64,000 nt of DNA from Bradyrhizobium sp. CCBAU 51627 (GTDB lineage Bacteria > Pseudomonadota > Alphaproteobacteria > Rhizobiales > Xanthobacteraceae), in contig NZ_LBJG01000088.1 of assembly GCF_028128765.1 (NCBI RefSeq), positions 124,001-188,000 of the forward strand. Reading direction: 5' to 3'. The notes under the pieces are model-generated. The model had not been told where the DNA came from and did not search any database. It was given only the letters and a program-made list of their open reading frames with translations. This document shows, one piece after another, positions 8,569 through 18,132 of the stretch. The first letter of the stretch is position 1; each line of letters starts with the position of its first letter. The position numbers were made by a program, and so were the translations under genes.

Positions 8569-9174
8569 ATGGACGACGCCAAGCTCGACGCCCTGGGGCA
8601 GACGATCGTGAGCGCGCTCCCGGGTGCCGCCATCGGTTATCAGGTGGCCTTCAACCAGCTCACGGTTGATGTCGAGACCAGCAAGATCGTCGAGGTGGTC
8701 AAGTACCTCCGCGACGATCCGAACTGCCGTTTCGTCAACTTCACCGACATCACGGCGGCTGACTATCCGTCGCGCGAAAAGCGCTTCGACGTGATCTATC
8801 ACTTCCTGTCACCGACCCTGAACACCCGCATCCGTCTCAAGGCCCAGGCCGACGAGACCACGCAGGTGCCGTCGCTGATCGAGGTGTTCCCGGGCGCGGA
8901 CTGGTTCGAGCGCGAGGCCTACGACCTCTATGGCGTGTTCTTCGTCGGTCACCCCGACATGCGCCGCATCCTCACCGATTACGGCTTCGAGGGGCATCCG
9001 CTGCGCAAGGATTTCCCGCTGACCGGCTTCCTCGAGGTCCGCTACGACGACCAGGAGAAGCGTGTGGTGTACGAGCCTGTCAGGCTCAACCAGGAATTCC
9101 GCAAGTTTGATTTCTTGTCGCCATGGGAAGGAGCGGACTATCCGCTTCCCGGTGACGAGAAGGCGAAGCAGTGA
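8569..9174 (+). CDS. nuoC: NADH-quinone oxidoreductase subunit C (30 kDa)
   Basis: Peripheral-arm subunit that scaffolds the connection between NuoD/B and the NADH-oxidising module. The family signature near residues 100-140 is visible: FPGADWFEREAYDLYGVFF followed by GHPDMRRILTDYGFEGHPLRKDFPL. It is 201 residues, separate from NuoD, unlike the NuoCD fusion of Escherichia coli. It starts 11 bp after nuoB. Confidence 0.97.
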   Translation: MDDAKLDALGQTIVSALPGAAIGYQVAFNQLTVDVETSKIVEVVKYLRDDPNCRFVNFTDITAADYPSREKRFDVIYHFLSPTLNTRIRLKAQADETTQVPSLIEVFPGADWFEREAYDLYGVFFVGHPDMRRILTDYGFEGHPLRKDFPLTGFLEVRYDDQEKRVVYEPVRLNQEFRKFDFLSPWEGADYPLPGDEKAKQ

Positions 9175-9184
9175 GTAGCGCGTC

Positions 9185-10381
9185 ATGAACGAGCAACCCG
9201 AAAACCTTCGCAATTTCACCATTAACTTCGGGCCGCAGCATCCGGCCGCGCACGGCGTGCTGCGCCTCGTGCTGGAGCTTGACGGCGAAGTGGTCGCCCG
9301 CGTTGATCCCCATATCGGCCTGCTTCACCGCGGCACCGAAAAGCTGATCGAGCAGAAGACGTACTTGCAGGCGATCCCGTATTTCGACCGGCTCGACTAC
9401 GTCGCGCCGATGAACCAGGAGCACGCCTTCTGTCTCGCCGCCGAGAAGCTGCTCGGAATCGAGGTGCCGCGCCGCGGCCAGCTGATCCGCGTGCTCTATT
9501 GCGAGATCGGCCGCATTCTCTCGCACCTTCTCAATGTCACCACACAGGCGATGGACGTCGGCGCGCTGACCCCGCCGCTGTGGGGCTTTGAAGAGCGCGA
9601 GAAGCTGATGGTGTTCTACGAGCGCGCCTCGGGCAGCCGCATGCACGCAGCCTTCTTCCGCGTCGGCGGCGTGCATCAGGATCTGCCTCAGAAGCTCATC
9701 GACGACATCGAGGCCTGGTGCGATCCGTTCCTGAAGGTCGTGGACGATCTCGATCGCCTGCTCACCGCCAACCGCATCTTCAAGCAGCGCAACGTCGATA
9801 TCGGCGTGGTGCCGCTGAAGGAGGCCTGGGAGTGGGGCTTCTCCGGCGTGATGGTGCGCGGTTCCGGTGCGGCCTGGGATCTGCGCAAGTCGCAGCCTTA
9901 CGAATGCTACGCCGAGATGGATTTCGACATTCCAATCGGCAAGAACGGCGACTGTTATGACCGCTACCTGATCCGCATGGAAGAGATGCGTCAGGCCGTG
10001 CGCATCATGAAGCAGTGCATCCAGAAGCTGAACGCGCCTGATGGCAAGGGCCCCGTCGTCGTCGCCGACAACAAGGTCGCGCCGCCGCGCCGTGGCGAGA
10101 TGAAGCGCTCGATGGAAGCGCTGATCCATCATTTCAAGCTCTACACCGAAGGCGTGCACGTACCGGAAGGCGAAGTCTACGCCGCGGTCGAGGCGCCCAA
10201 GGGCGAATTCGGCGTTTATCTGATCTCCGACGGCACCAACAAGCCTTACAAGTGCAAGATCCGCGCGCCGGGCTTTGCGCATCTCCAGGCGATGGATCAT
10301 ATCTGCCGCGGCCATCTGCTCGCCGACGTGTCGGCCATTCTCGGCTCGCTCGACATCGTGTTCGGAGAGGTCGATCGGTGA
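9185..10381 (+). CDS. nuoD: NADH-quinone oxidoreductase subunit D (49 kDa)
   Basis: Core quinone-site subunit, related to the large subunit of [NiFe] hydrogenases. 398 residues. The motif FGPQHPAAHGVLR near the N-terminus supplies the quinone-contacting His, and HRGTEKLIE and DVGALTPPLW are also characteristic. The C-terminus SLDIVFGEVDR is the usual ending. Its TGA shares a base with the next ATG (TGATG), coupling it to the inserted methyltransferase gene rather than directly to nuoE. Confidence 0.97.
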   Translation: MNEQPENLRNFTINFGPQHPAAHGVLRLVLELDGEVVARVDPHIGLLHRGTEKLIEQKTYLQAIPYFDRLDYVAPMNQEHAFCLAAEKLLGIEVPRRGQLIRVLYCEIGRILSHLLNVTTQAMDVGALTPPLWGFEEREKLMVFYERASGSRMHAAFFRVGGVHQDLPQKLIDDIEAWCDPFLKVVDDLDRLLTANRIFKQRNVDIGVVPLKEAWEWGFSGVMVRGSGAAWDLRKSQPYECYAEMDFDIPIGKNGDCYDRYLIRMEEMRQAVRIMKQCIQKLNAPDGKGPVVVADNKVAPPRRGEMKRSMEALIHHFKLYTEGVHVPEGEVYAAVEAPKGEFGVYLISDGTNKPYKCKIRAPGFAHLQAMDHICRGHLLADVSAILGSLDIVFGEVDR

Positions 10382-11343
10382 TGGCGCAGGCGCCGATCCA
10401 GTTTGACCGTGCCTCGGGGGCCCTTGAAGGGGCCAACCTGTGGGAGCGGACGGCTGCCTTGGCGCTGGTGACGGGATCGAAGATCTCCTCGCACTTCTCG
10501 CATATGGGCTACATCGCCTGCGCCAATCTGCTGCGGAAGACGCTGCCGGAGCGCAACATCGCGATCAGGCTCAATCCCGACGCCGTGTTCGAATTCCCCT
10601 ACGGCGACGGCTATTGGAGCAAGCTGCTCAACCGCGCGTATAATTATGAGGACGAGCTGGAACTGCTGTTCGCGGACTCCATCGACGTCGACTACACGCT
10701 GCTCGATTGCGGCGCCAATTACGGCTACTGGTCGGTGCTTGTCTCGAGCAAGCCGTTCGGTTCGCACAAGGCGATCGCGATCGAGCCGTCGGGGCAGAAC
10801 TATCCGAAGCTCGCCAACAATGCGCGCGTCAACGGCAACCGCTTCGAGACCATGAAATGCGCCATCGGCGCGGCGCGCGGCACCGCGCGACTGTCAGGCA
10901 CCAAGCACGAAGCCTTCAGCATCGCCGGCGCACCATCCGACGGCGGTGAGGAAGTACCCGTTCTCGCGCTCGACGATCTCATCGACGACGGCAGGATCGC
11001 GAGCACCGGCAAGTACCTGATCAAGCTCGACGTCGAGGGCGTCGAGATCGAGGCGATCAGGGGCGGCGCCCGGCTGCTCCAGGCCGACAGCGTCATCATG
11101 TGCGAGGAGCACGGCAGCGACCGCTCGCACGCGGTGTCGCGCTACATCCTCGAACAGACCCCGCTGAAGCTGATCGTGTTCGATCCGCGCAGCAACCGGA
11201 TGGAGACCGTGACCGAGCTGTCGATCCTCGATCGCATCAAGGTCTCGACCCACGTCGGTTACAACGTTTTCGGCACCGCAAGCGCGTTCTGGCAGGACAG
11301 GATCGATGCCCTGAATGCGAAAAACGCGCGCCGCATGCAGTGA
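10381..11343 (+). CDS. FkbM-family SAM-dependent methyltransferase inside the nuo operon
   Basis: 320 residues from the ATG at 10381, which overlaps the nuoD stop by one base. A Rossmann SAM-binding motif, LDCGANYGYWSVL, lies at about 108-120. The FkbM signature IKLDVEGVEIEAIRGG is near 222-237, followed by MCEEHG. FkbM enzymes O-methylate small molecules or glycans; none is a complex I subunit. The gene is coupled to nuoD and ends 10 bp before nuoE, so it is co-transcribed with complex I. Base composition looks like its neighbours. A role in methylating a complex I subunit, quinone or lipid would be pure inference; it may simply be a passenger. Confidence 0.88.
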   Translation: MAQAPIQFDRASGALEGANLWERTAALALVTGSKISSHFSHMGYIACANLLRKTLPERNIAIRLNPDAVFEFPYGDGYWSKLLNRAYNYEDELELLFADSIDVDYTLLDCGANYGYWSVLVSSKPFGSHKAIAIEPSGQNYPKLANNARVNGNRFETMKCAIGAARGTARLSGTKHEAFSIAGAPSDGGEEVPVLALDDLIDDGRIASTGKYLIKLDVEGVEIEAIRGGARLLQADSVIMCEEHGSDRSHAVSRYILEQTPLKLIVFDPRSNRMETVTELSILDRIKVSTHVGYNVFGTASAFWQDRIDALNAKNARRMQ

Positions 11344-11353
11344 GAGATAACAG

Positions 11354-11965
11354 ATGTCCGTTCGCCGATTAGCACCGAAGGAAGTCCAGCCCGCGAGCTT
11401 CGCGTTCACGGAGGAGAACCTCGCGTTCGCGAAGCAGCAGATCGCGAAATATCCTGCCGGACGCCAGGCCTCGGCCGTCATCGCCATTCTCTGGCGCGCG
11501 CAGGAGCAGAACGAAGGCTGGGTGTCGGAAGCCGCGATCCGCGTCATCGCCGACATGCTCGACATGCCCTATATCCGCGTGCTCGAAGTCGCGACCTTCT
11601 ACACGATGTTCCAGCTCGCACCGGTCGGCAAGAAGGCCCACGTCCAGGTCTGCGGCACCACGCCGTGCCGCCTGCGCGGCGCCGAAGACCTCATCCACGT
11701 CTGCGAGAGCCGCATCCATCACGATCCCTTCCATCTCTCCAAGGACGGCAATTTCAGCTGGGAAGAGGTGGAGTGCCTCGGTGCCTGCGTGAACGCGCCG
11801 ATGGTATTGATCGGCAAGGACACCTATGAGGACCTGACCACGGAAAGCTTCGGCAAGGTGCTCGACGGTTTCGCTTCGGGCAATCCGCCCAAGCCCGGTC
11901 CGCAGAACGGCCGCCAGTTCTCTGCGCCGGCGGGCGGGCCGACCACGCTGAAGGAGACCTCCTGA
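11354..11965 (+). CDS. nuoE: NADH-quinone oxidoreductase subunit E (24 kDa)
   Basis: Thioredoxin-fold subunit carrying the [2Fe-2S] cluster N1a. Ligands are Cys100 and Cys105 in VCGTTPCRLRG and Cys141 and Cys145 in ECLGACVNAP. 203 residues, with a Pro/Gly-rich C-terminal tail after about residue 175, as in other alphaproteobacteria. Its TGA overlaps the ATG of the following small membrane protein gene. Confidence 0.96.
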   Translation: MSVRRLAPKEVQPASFAFTEENLAFAKQQIAKYPAGRQASAVIAILWRAQEQNEGWVSEAAIRVIADMLDMPYIRVLEVATFYTMFQLAPVGKKAHVQVCGTTPCRLRGAEDLIHVCESRIHHDPFHLSKDGNFSWEEVECLGACVNAPMVLIGKDTYEDLTTESFGKVLDGFASGNPPKPGPQNGRQFSAPAGGPTTLKETS

Positions 11966-12168
11966 TGGGTCTTCCGTCTCAGGCGAACCGGGGGAGCGAG
12001 GCCGTGAGGAAATGGGGCTTCGTCGCCATGCATGCCGCGCTCGCGGCCGCCTTCATGTTCCTGCTGCAGCGTTTCGCGATGAACGCGTCGCAGGAATCCA
12101 GTCTGCTCTGGGCGCTGACCTTCGCCGTCTGCGCCGCCGGGCTTGCCTACAAGCAGGCCAACCGTTGA
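11965..12168 (+). CDS. small membrane protein between nuoE and nuoF
   Basis: 67 residues starting at an ATG that overlaps the nuoE stop (TGATG) and ending 15 bp before nuoF. Two hydrophobic stretches (about 21-37 AMHAALAAAFMFLLQRF and 47-61 LLWALTFAVCAAGLA) suggest a helical hairpin. The N-terminus is polar and basic and the C-terminus is YKQANR. It resembles no standard complex I subunit. Translational coupling on both sides argues for a real gene. It could be an assembly or accessory factor, but that is inference. Confidence 0.75.
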   Translation: MGLPSQANRGSEAVRKWGFVAMHAALAAAFMFLLQRFAMNASQESSLLWALTFAVCAAGLAYKQANR

Positions 12169-12183
12169 TCGGAAAGCACTGAT

Positions 12184-13509
<1,326 letters not shown>

Positions 13510-13514
13510 GAGAC

Positions 13515-15590
13515 ATGACCAAGCTCATCATCGACGGCAAAGAGATCGATGTCCCCGCCGAGTACACGCTGCTTCAGGCGTGCGAGGCGGCCGGCGCCGA
13601 GATTCCGCGCTTCTGCTATCACGAGCGCCTGTCGATCGCCGGCAATTGCCGGATGTGCCTTGTCGAGGTGAAGGGCGGCCCGAAGCCGGTCGCATCCTGC
13701 GCCTGGGGCGTGCGCGATTGCCGTCCGGGCCCCAAGGGCGAGCCGCCGGAGATCTCGACGCGTTCGCCGATGGTGAAGAAGGCGCGCGAAGGCGTGATGG
13801 AATTCCTTCTCATCAACCATCCGCTGGACTGCCCGATCTGCGACCAGGGCGGCGAATGCGACCTGCAGGACCAGGCGATGGGCTATGGTGTCGACACCAG
13901 CCGCTTCGCCGAGAACAAGCGCGCGGTCGAGGACAAATACCTCGGCGCGCTCGTCAAGACCTCGATGAACCGTTGTATCCAGTGCACGCGCTGCGTCCGC
14001 TTCTCGGCGGAGGTCGCCGGTGCGCCCGAGATGGGCGCTACGGGACGCGGCGAGGACATGGAGATCACGACCTATCTCCAGCACGCGCTGACGTCGGAAC
14101 TGCAGGGCAATCTGGTCGACATCTGCCCGGTCGGCGCGTTGACCTCGAAGCCCTATGCCTTCGCGGCGCGTCCCTGGGAGCTCGGCAAGACCCAGTCGAT
14201 CGACGTAATGGATGGCCTGGGCTCTGCGGTCCGCGTCGATACCCGCGGCCGCGAGGTGATGCGCATCCTGCCGCGCGTCAACGAGGCCGTGAACGAGGAA
14301 TGGATCTCCGACAAGACCCGTCATGTCGTCGACGGCCTGCGCACCCAGCGGCTCGACCGGCCTTATATCCGCGAGGCCGGCAAGCTGCGCGCGGCGAGCT
14401 GGCCCGAAGCCTTCGCCGCGATCGCCGCGAAAGCGGCGCGCACTGACGGCAAGCGCATCGGCGCGATCGCGGGCGACCTCGCCGGCGTCGAGGAGATGTT
14501 CGCGCTGAAGGATCTGCTGGCAAAGTTCGGCTCGGCCAATCTGGCGGTGCAGGGCGGCGACGCGTTCGATCCCGCGCTCGGCCGCGGCTCCTACATCTTC
14601 AACCCGACGCTGGCGGGCGTCGAGCAGGCGGATGCGCTGCTCATCATCGGCGCCAACCCGCGGAAAGAAGCGGCCGTGTTCAACGCCCGGATCCGCAAGC
14701 GCTGGCGTACCGGCGGCTTCAAGATCGGCGTGATCGGTGCCAAGGCCGATCTCACTTACGATTACGATCATCTCGGTGCAGGCACTGAGACGCTCAGTGA
14801 GCTCGCGGCCGGCAAGCACTCCTTCATGGATGTGCTGAAGAACGCCAAGAACCCGATCATCCTGGTCGGCGCTGGCGCAGCCGCGCGTCACGACGGCGCT
14901 GCCATTCTCGCAGCCGCCGCCAAGCTCGCGCTCGACGTCGGCGCGGTGACGGATGGCTGGAACGGCTTTGGGGTGCTGCACGAGACCGCCTCGCGCGTCG
15001 GCGCGCTCGACATCGGCTTCTCCGCGACCGGCGGTGGCCTGAACGCCGCGCAGATGACCACGTTCGGCACGCTGGACCTGCTGTTCCTGCTCGGGGCCGA
15101 CGAGATTAAGGCGCCGGACGGCACCTTCGTCGTCTACATCGGCACCCATGGCGACCGTGGCGCGCATCGCGCCGACGTGATCCTGCCGGCCGCTGCCTAC
15201 ACCGAGAAGTCCGCGATCTACGTCAACACCGAGGGCCGCGTGCAGATGGCCGGCCGCGCCGCGTTCCCGCCGGGCGAAGCCCGCGAGGACTGGGCGATCA
15301 TCCGTGCGCTCTCCGAAGCGCTCGGCAAGAAGCTCGGCTACGACTCGCTTGCCGCGCTGCGCCAGGTGATCTTCAAGGCCGTGCCGCATCTCATCCGTCT
15401 CGACCAGATCGAGGCCGGCTCCGCCGACCAGATCAAGAAGCTGGCGGCGAAGGGCGGCTCGCCCGAGAAGGCGCCGTTCAAGCCCCTGGTCGACGACTTC
15501 TATTTGACCAACCCAATCGCGCGTGCGTCGGCCGTGATGGCCGAATGTTCGCGTCTCGCCTCCGGGCACATGCTGACCGCAGCGGAGTGA
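13515..15590 (+). CDS. nuoG: NADH-quinone oxidoreductase subunit G (75 kDa)
   Basis: Largest peripheral subunit, carrying several Fe-S clusters between NuoF and NuoI. The N-terminal ferredoxin-like [2Fe-2S] domain shows CYHERLSIAGNCRMC plus a later Cys (VASC). The His-ligated cluster segment HPLDCPICDQGGECDLQD and the ferredoxin motif CIQCTRCVRF follow. The remainder is a molybdopterin-oxidoreductase-like domain that has lost its cofactor. 691 residues, the short alphaproteobacterial/mitochondrial type. It starts 5 bp after nuoF. Confidence 0.97.
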   Translation: MTKLIIDGKEIDVPAEYTLLQACEAAGAEIPRFCYHERLSIAGNCRMCLVEVKGGPKPVASCAWGVRDCRPGPKGEPPEISTRSPMVKKAREGVMEFLLINHPLDCPICDQGGECDLQDQAMGYGVDTSRFAENKRAVEDKYLGALVKTSMNRCIQCTRCVRFSAEVAGAPEMGATGRGEDMEITTYLQHALTSELQGNLVDICPVGALTSKPYAFAARPWELGKTQSIDVMDGLGSAVRVDTRGREVMRILPRVNEAVNEEWISDKTRHVVDGLRTQRLDRPYIREAGKLRAASWPEAFAAIAAKAARTDGKRIGAIAGDLAGVEEMFALKDLLAKFGSANLAVQGGDAFDPALGRGSYIFNPTLAGVEQADALLIIGANPRKEAAVFNARIRKRWRTGGFKIGVIGAKADLTYDYDHLGAGTETLSELAAGKHSFMDVLKNAKNPIILVGAGAAARHDGAAILAAAAKLALDVGAVTDGWNGFGVLHETASRVGALDIGFSATGGGLNAAQMTTFGTLDLLFLLGADEIKAPDGTFVVYIGTHGDRGAHRADVILPAAAYTEKSAIYVNTEGRVQMAGRAAFPPGEAREDWAIIRALSEALGKKLGYDSLAALRQVIFKAVPHLIRLDQIEAGSADQIKKLAAKGGSPEKAPFKPLVDDFYLTNPIARASAVMAECSRLASGHMLTAAE

Positions 15591-15600
15591 GCGTGATCTG

Positions 15601-16668
15601 ATGGAATTCTTCGAAAGCGCATTCTGGACCGGTTTCCTCTGGCCGCTGATCATCATGATCGCCGAGAGCGTGCTCGTGCTCGTCGTCCTCCTGGTCGCGA
15701 TCGCCTACATCCTCCTCGCCGACCGCAAGATCTGGGCGGCGGTGCAGATCCGCCGCGGCCCGAACGTGGTCGGCCCCTGGGGCCTGTTCCAGTCCTTTGC
15801 CGACCTGCTGAAGTTCGTGCTGAAGGAGCCGATCATCCCGGCCGGCGCCAACAAGGGCGTCTTCCTGCTGGCACCACTGGTGTCCTGCGTGCTCGCGCTC
15901 GCGGCCTGGGCGGTGATCCCGACCAATCTCGGCTGGGTGATCTCCGACATCAATGTCGGGATCCTCTTCATCTTCGCGATCTCGTCGCTGTCGATCTACG
16001 GCATCATCATGGCCGGCTGGTCGTCGAACTCGAAGTATCCGTTCCTGGCGGCGCTCCGCTCGGCGGCGCAGATGGTGTCCTATGAAGTCTCGATCGGCTT
16101 CGTCATCATCACGGTGCTGCTCTGCGCTGGCACGCTGAATCTCTCGGCGGTGGTCGAGGCCCAGCATGCCCGCGGCCTTGCCAGCCTGATCGGGCTGCCG
16201 CAGCTGACCATCCTGAACTGGTATGTCTGGCCGCTGTTCCCGATGTTCGTGGTGTTCTACGTCTCGGCGCTGGCGGAAACCAACCGTCCGCCCTTCGACC
16301 TGGTCGAAGCGGAATCCGAGCTGGTCGCCGGCTTCATGGTCGAATACGGCTCGACGCCGTATCTCTTGTTCATGCTCGGCGAGTACGTTGCGATCGTCAC
16401 GATGTGCGCGATGGCCACGATCCTGTTCCTTGGCGGCTGGCTGCCGCCGGTGGACCTGCCGCCCTTCAACTGGGTGCCGGGGATCATCTGGTTCTCGCTG
16501 AAGCTGTTCTTCATGTTCTTCCTGTTCGCGATGGCAAAGGCGATCGTGCCGCGCTACCGCTACGACCAACTGATGCGCCTCGGCTGGAAGGTGTTCCTGC
16601 CGCTGTCGCTGGCGATGGTGGTCGTGGTGGCCGGCGTGCTGCAATTCGCCGGCATCGCGCCGAAGTGA
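15601..16668 (+). CDS. nuoH: NADH-quinone oxidoreductase subunit H
   Basis: Membrane subunit at the junction of the arms, forming part of the quinone channel and the first proton path. 355 residues with about eight helices. Conserved cytoplasmic loops are visible: RRGPNVVGPWGLFQSFAD near 52-70 and ETNRPPFDLVEAESELVAGF near 225-245, with the acidic cluster important for energy coupling. Confidence 0.97.
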   Translation: MEFFESAFWTGFLWPLIIMIAESVLVLVVLLVAIAYILLADRKIWAAVQIRRGPNVVGPWGLFQSFADLLKFVLKEPIIPAGANKGVFLLAPLVSCVLALAAWAVIPTNLGWVISDINVGILFIFAISSLSIYGIIMAGWSSNSKYPFLAALRSAAQMVSYEVSIGFVIITVLLCAGTLNLSAVVEAQHARGLASLIGLPQLTILNWYVWPLFPMFVVFYVSALAETNRPPFDLVEAESELVAGFMVEYGSTPYLLFMLGEYVAIVTMCAMATILFLGGWLPPVDLPPFNWVPGIIWFSLKLFFMFFLFAMAKAIVPRYRYDQLMRLGWKVFLPLSLAMVVVVAGVLQFAGIAPK

Positions 16669-16676
16669 GGGCCGTC

Positions 16677-17171
16677 ATGGGTATCAACGTCAACGCCACT
16701 GCACGCTCGCTTCTGCTGTCGGAATTCGTCTCGGCGTTCTTCCTCGCCATGCGCTATTTCTTCCAGCCGAAGCCGACGCTGAACTATCCGTTCGAGAAGG
16801 GCCCGATCTCGCCGCGCTTCCGTGGCGAGCATGCGCTGCGCCGCTATCCGAACGGCGAAGAGCGCTGTATCGCCTGCAAGCTGTGCGAGGCGGTCTGCCC
16901 GGCGCAGGCCATCACCATCGAGGCCGGCCCGCGCCGCAACGACGGCACCCGCCGCACCGTGCGCTACGACATCGACATGGTGAAGTGCATCTATTGCGGC
17001 CTCTGCCAGGAGGCCTGTCCGGTCGACGCCATCGTCGAAGGTCCGAACTTCGAGTTCGCGACCGAGACCCGCGAGGAACTGTTCTATGACAAGGCCAAGC
17101 TGCTCGCCAACGGCGACCGCTGGGAACGCGAGATCGCGAAAGCGATCGAGCTCGACGCGCCGTACCGGTGA
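16677..17171 (+). CDS. nuoI: NADH-quinone oxidoreductase subunit I (23 kDa, two [4Fe-4S])
   Basis: Ferredoxin-like subunit holding clusters N6a and N6b. Two CxxCxxCxxxCP motifs are present: Cys64/67/70/74 and Cys104/107/110/114. The ATG at 16677, 9 bp after nuoH, gives 164 residues, the normal length. A longer open frame reaching back into nuoH was rejected. Confidence 0.97.
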   Translation: MGINVNATARSLLLSEFVSAFFLAMRYFFQPKPTLNYPFEKGPISPRFRGEHALRRYPNGEERCIACKLCEAVCPAQAITIEAGPRRNDGTRRTVRYDIDMVKCIYCGLCQEACPVDAIVEGPNFEFATETREELFYDKAKLLANGDRWEREIAKAIELDAPYR

Positions 17172-17180
17172 GGTGAGGGC

Positions 17181-17819
17181 ATGATCCTTCCCGCGCTGTT
17201 CTTCTATCTCTTCGCCGGCGTCTGTGTCGCCTCGGCCGTGATGGTGATTGTCTCGCGCAATCCCGTGCACTCCGTGCTGTACCTGATCCTGGCCTTCGTC
17301 AACGCCTCCGGCCTGTTCGTGCTGATGGGCGCCGAATTCCTCGCGATGATCCTGATCGTCGTCTATGTCGGCGCAGTCGCGGTGCTGTTCCTGTTCGTGA
17401 TCATGATGCTCGATGTCGACTTCATCGAGCTGCGCGAAGGCTTCATCCAGTACCTGCCGGTCGGCGTCGTGATCGGCGGCATCTTCCTGTTCGAGTTGCT
17501 CCTGACCGTCGCCGCGTGGGTCATCAATCCCAACGTCAGCAAGACCATCACGGCGCCGATCCCGGCCAATGTCCCCAACACCGAGGCGCTCGGCCTCGTG
17601 CTCTATACGAAGTACGTCCACTACTTCCAGCTCTCGGGCATGGTGCTCCTGGTCGCCATGATCGGCGCCATCGTGTTGACGCTGCGCCACAAGGCGAGCG
17701 TGAAGCGGCAGGACATCAACGTTCAGAACGCACGCACGCCGGACATGGCGATGGCGATGCGCAAGGTGGCGCCGGGGCAGGGGCTTTCGGATGCCGATGC
17801 GGCGGAGTGGGTGAAATGA
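17181..17819 (+). CDS. nuoJ: NADH-quinone oxidoreductase subunit J
   Basis: Membrane-arm subunit of five helices; 212 residues. Helix 3 contains the conserved EFLAMILIVVYVGAVAVLFLFV segment, which bends during turnover. Its TGA overlaps the nuoK ATG (ATGA). Confidence 0.96.
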   Translation: MILPALFFYLFAGVCVASAVMVIVSRNPVHSVLYLILAFVNASGLFVLMGAEFLAMILIVVYVGAVAVLFLFVIMMLDVDFIELREGFIQYLPVGVVIGGIFLFELLLTVAAWVINPNVSKTITAPIPANVPNTEALGLVLYTKYVHYFQLSGMVLLVAMIGAIVLTLRHKASVKRQDINVQNARTPDMAMAMRKVAPGQGLSDADAAEWVK

Positions 17820-18124
17820 CGGTCGGGCTCGGACATTATCTGGCGGTCGGCGCGATCCTGTTCACGCTCGGGATCCTCGGCATCTTCCTGAACCGCAAGA
17901 ACATCATCGTCATCCTGATGTCGATCGAGCTGATCCTGCTCTCGGTCAACATCAACCTGGTGGCATTCTCGACCTTCCTCGGCGACATCGTCGGTCAGGT
18001 CTTCGCGCTGCTGGTCTTGACCGTTGCGGCCGCCGAAGCCGCGATCGGTCTTGCCATCCTGGTGGTCTATTTCCGCAACCGCGGCTCGATCGCGGTTGAG
18101 GACGTCAATCTGATGAAGGGCTGA
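17816..18124 (+). CDS. nuoK: NADH-quinone oxidoreductase subunit K
   Basis: Three-helix antiporter-like membrane subunit, 102 residues. The membrane-buried glutamates essential for proton transfer are visible in MSIELILLSVNIN and in VAAAEAAIGLAI. The start at 17816 overlaps the nuoJ stop. The longer frame extending back into nuoJ is a shadow. Confidence 0.97.
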   Translation: MTVGLGHYLAVGAILFTLGILGIFLNRKNIIVILMSIELILLSVNINLVAFSTFLGDIVGQVFALLVLTVAAAEAAIGLAILVVYFRNRGSIAVEDVNLMKG

Positions 18125-18132
18125 GCTCTCAC

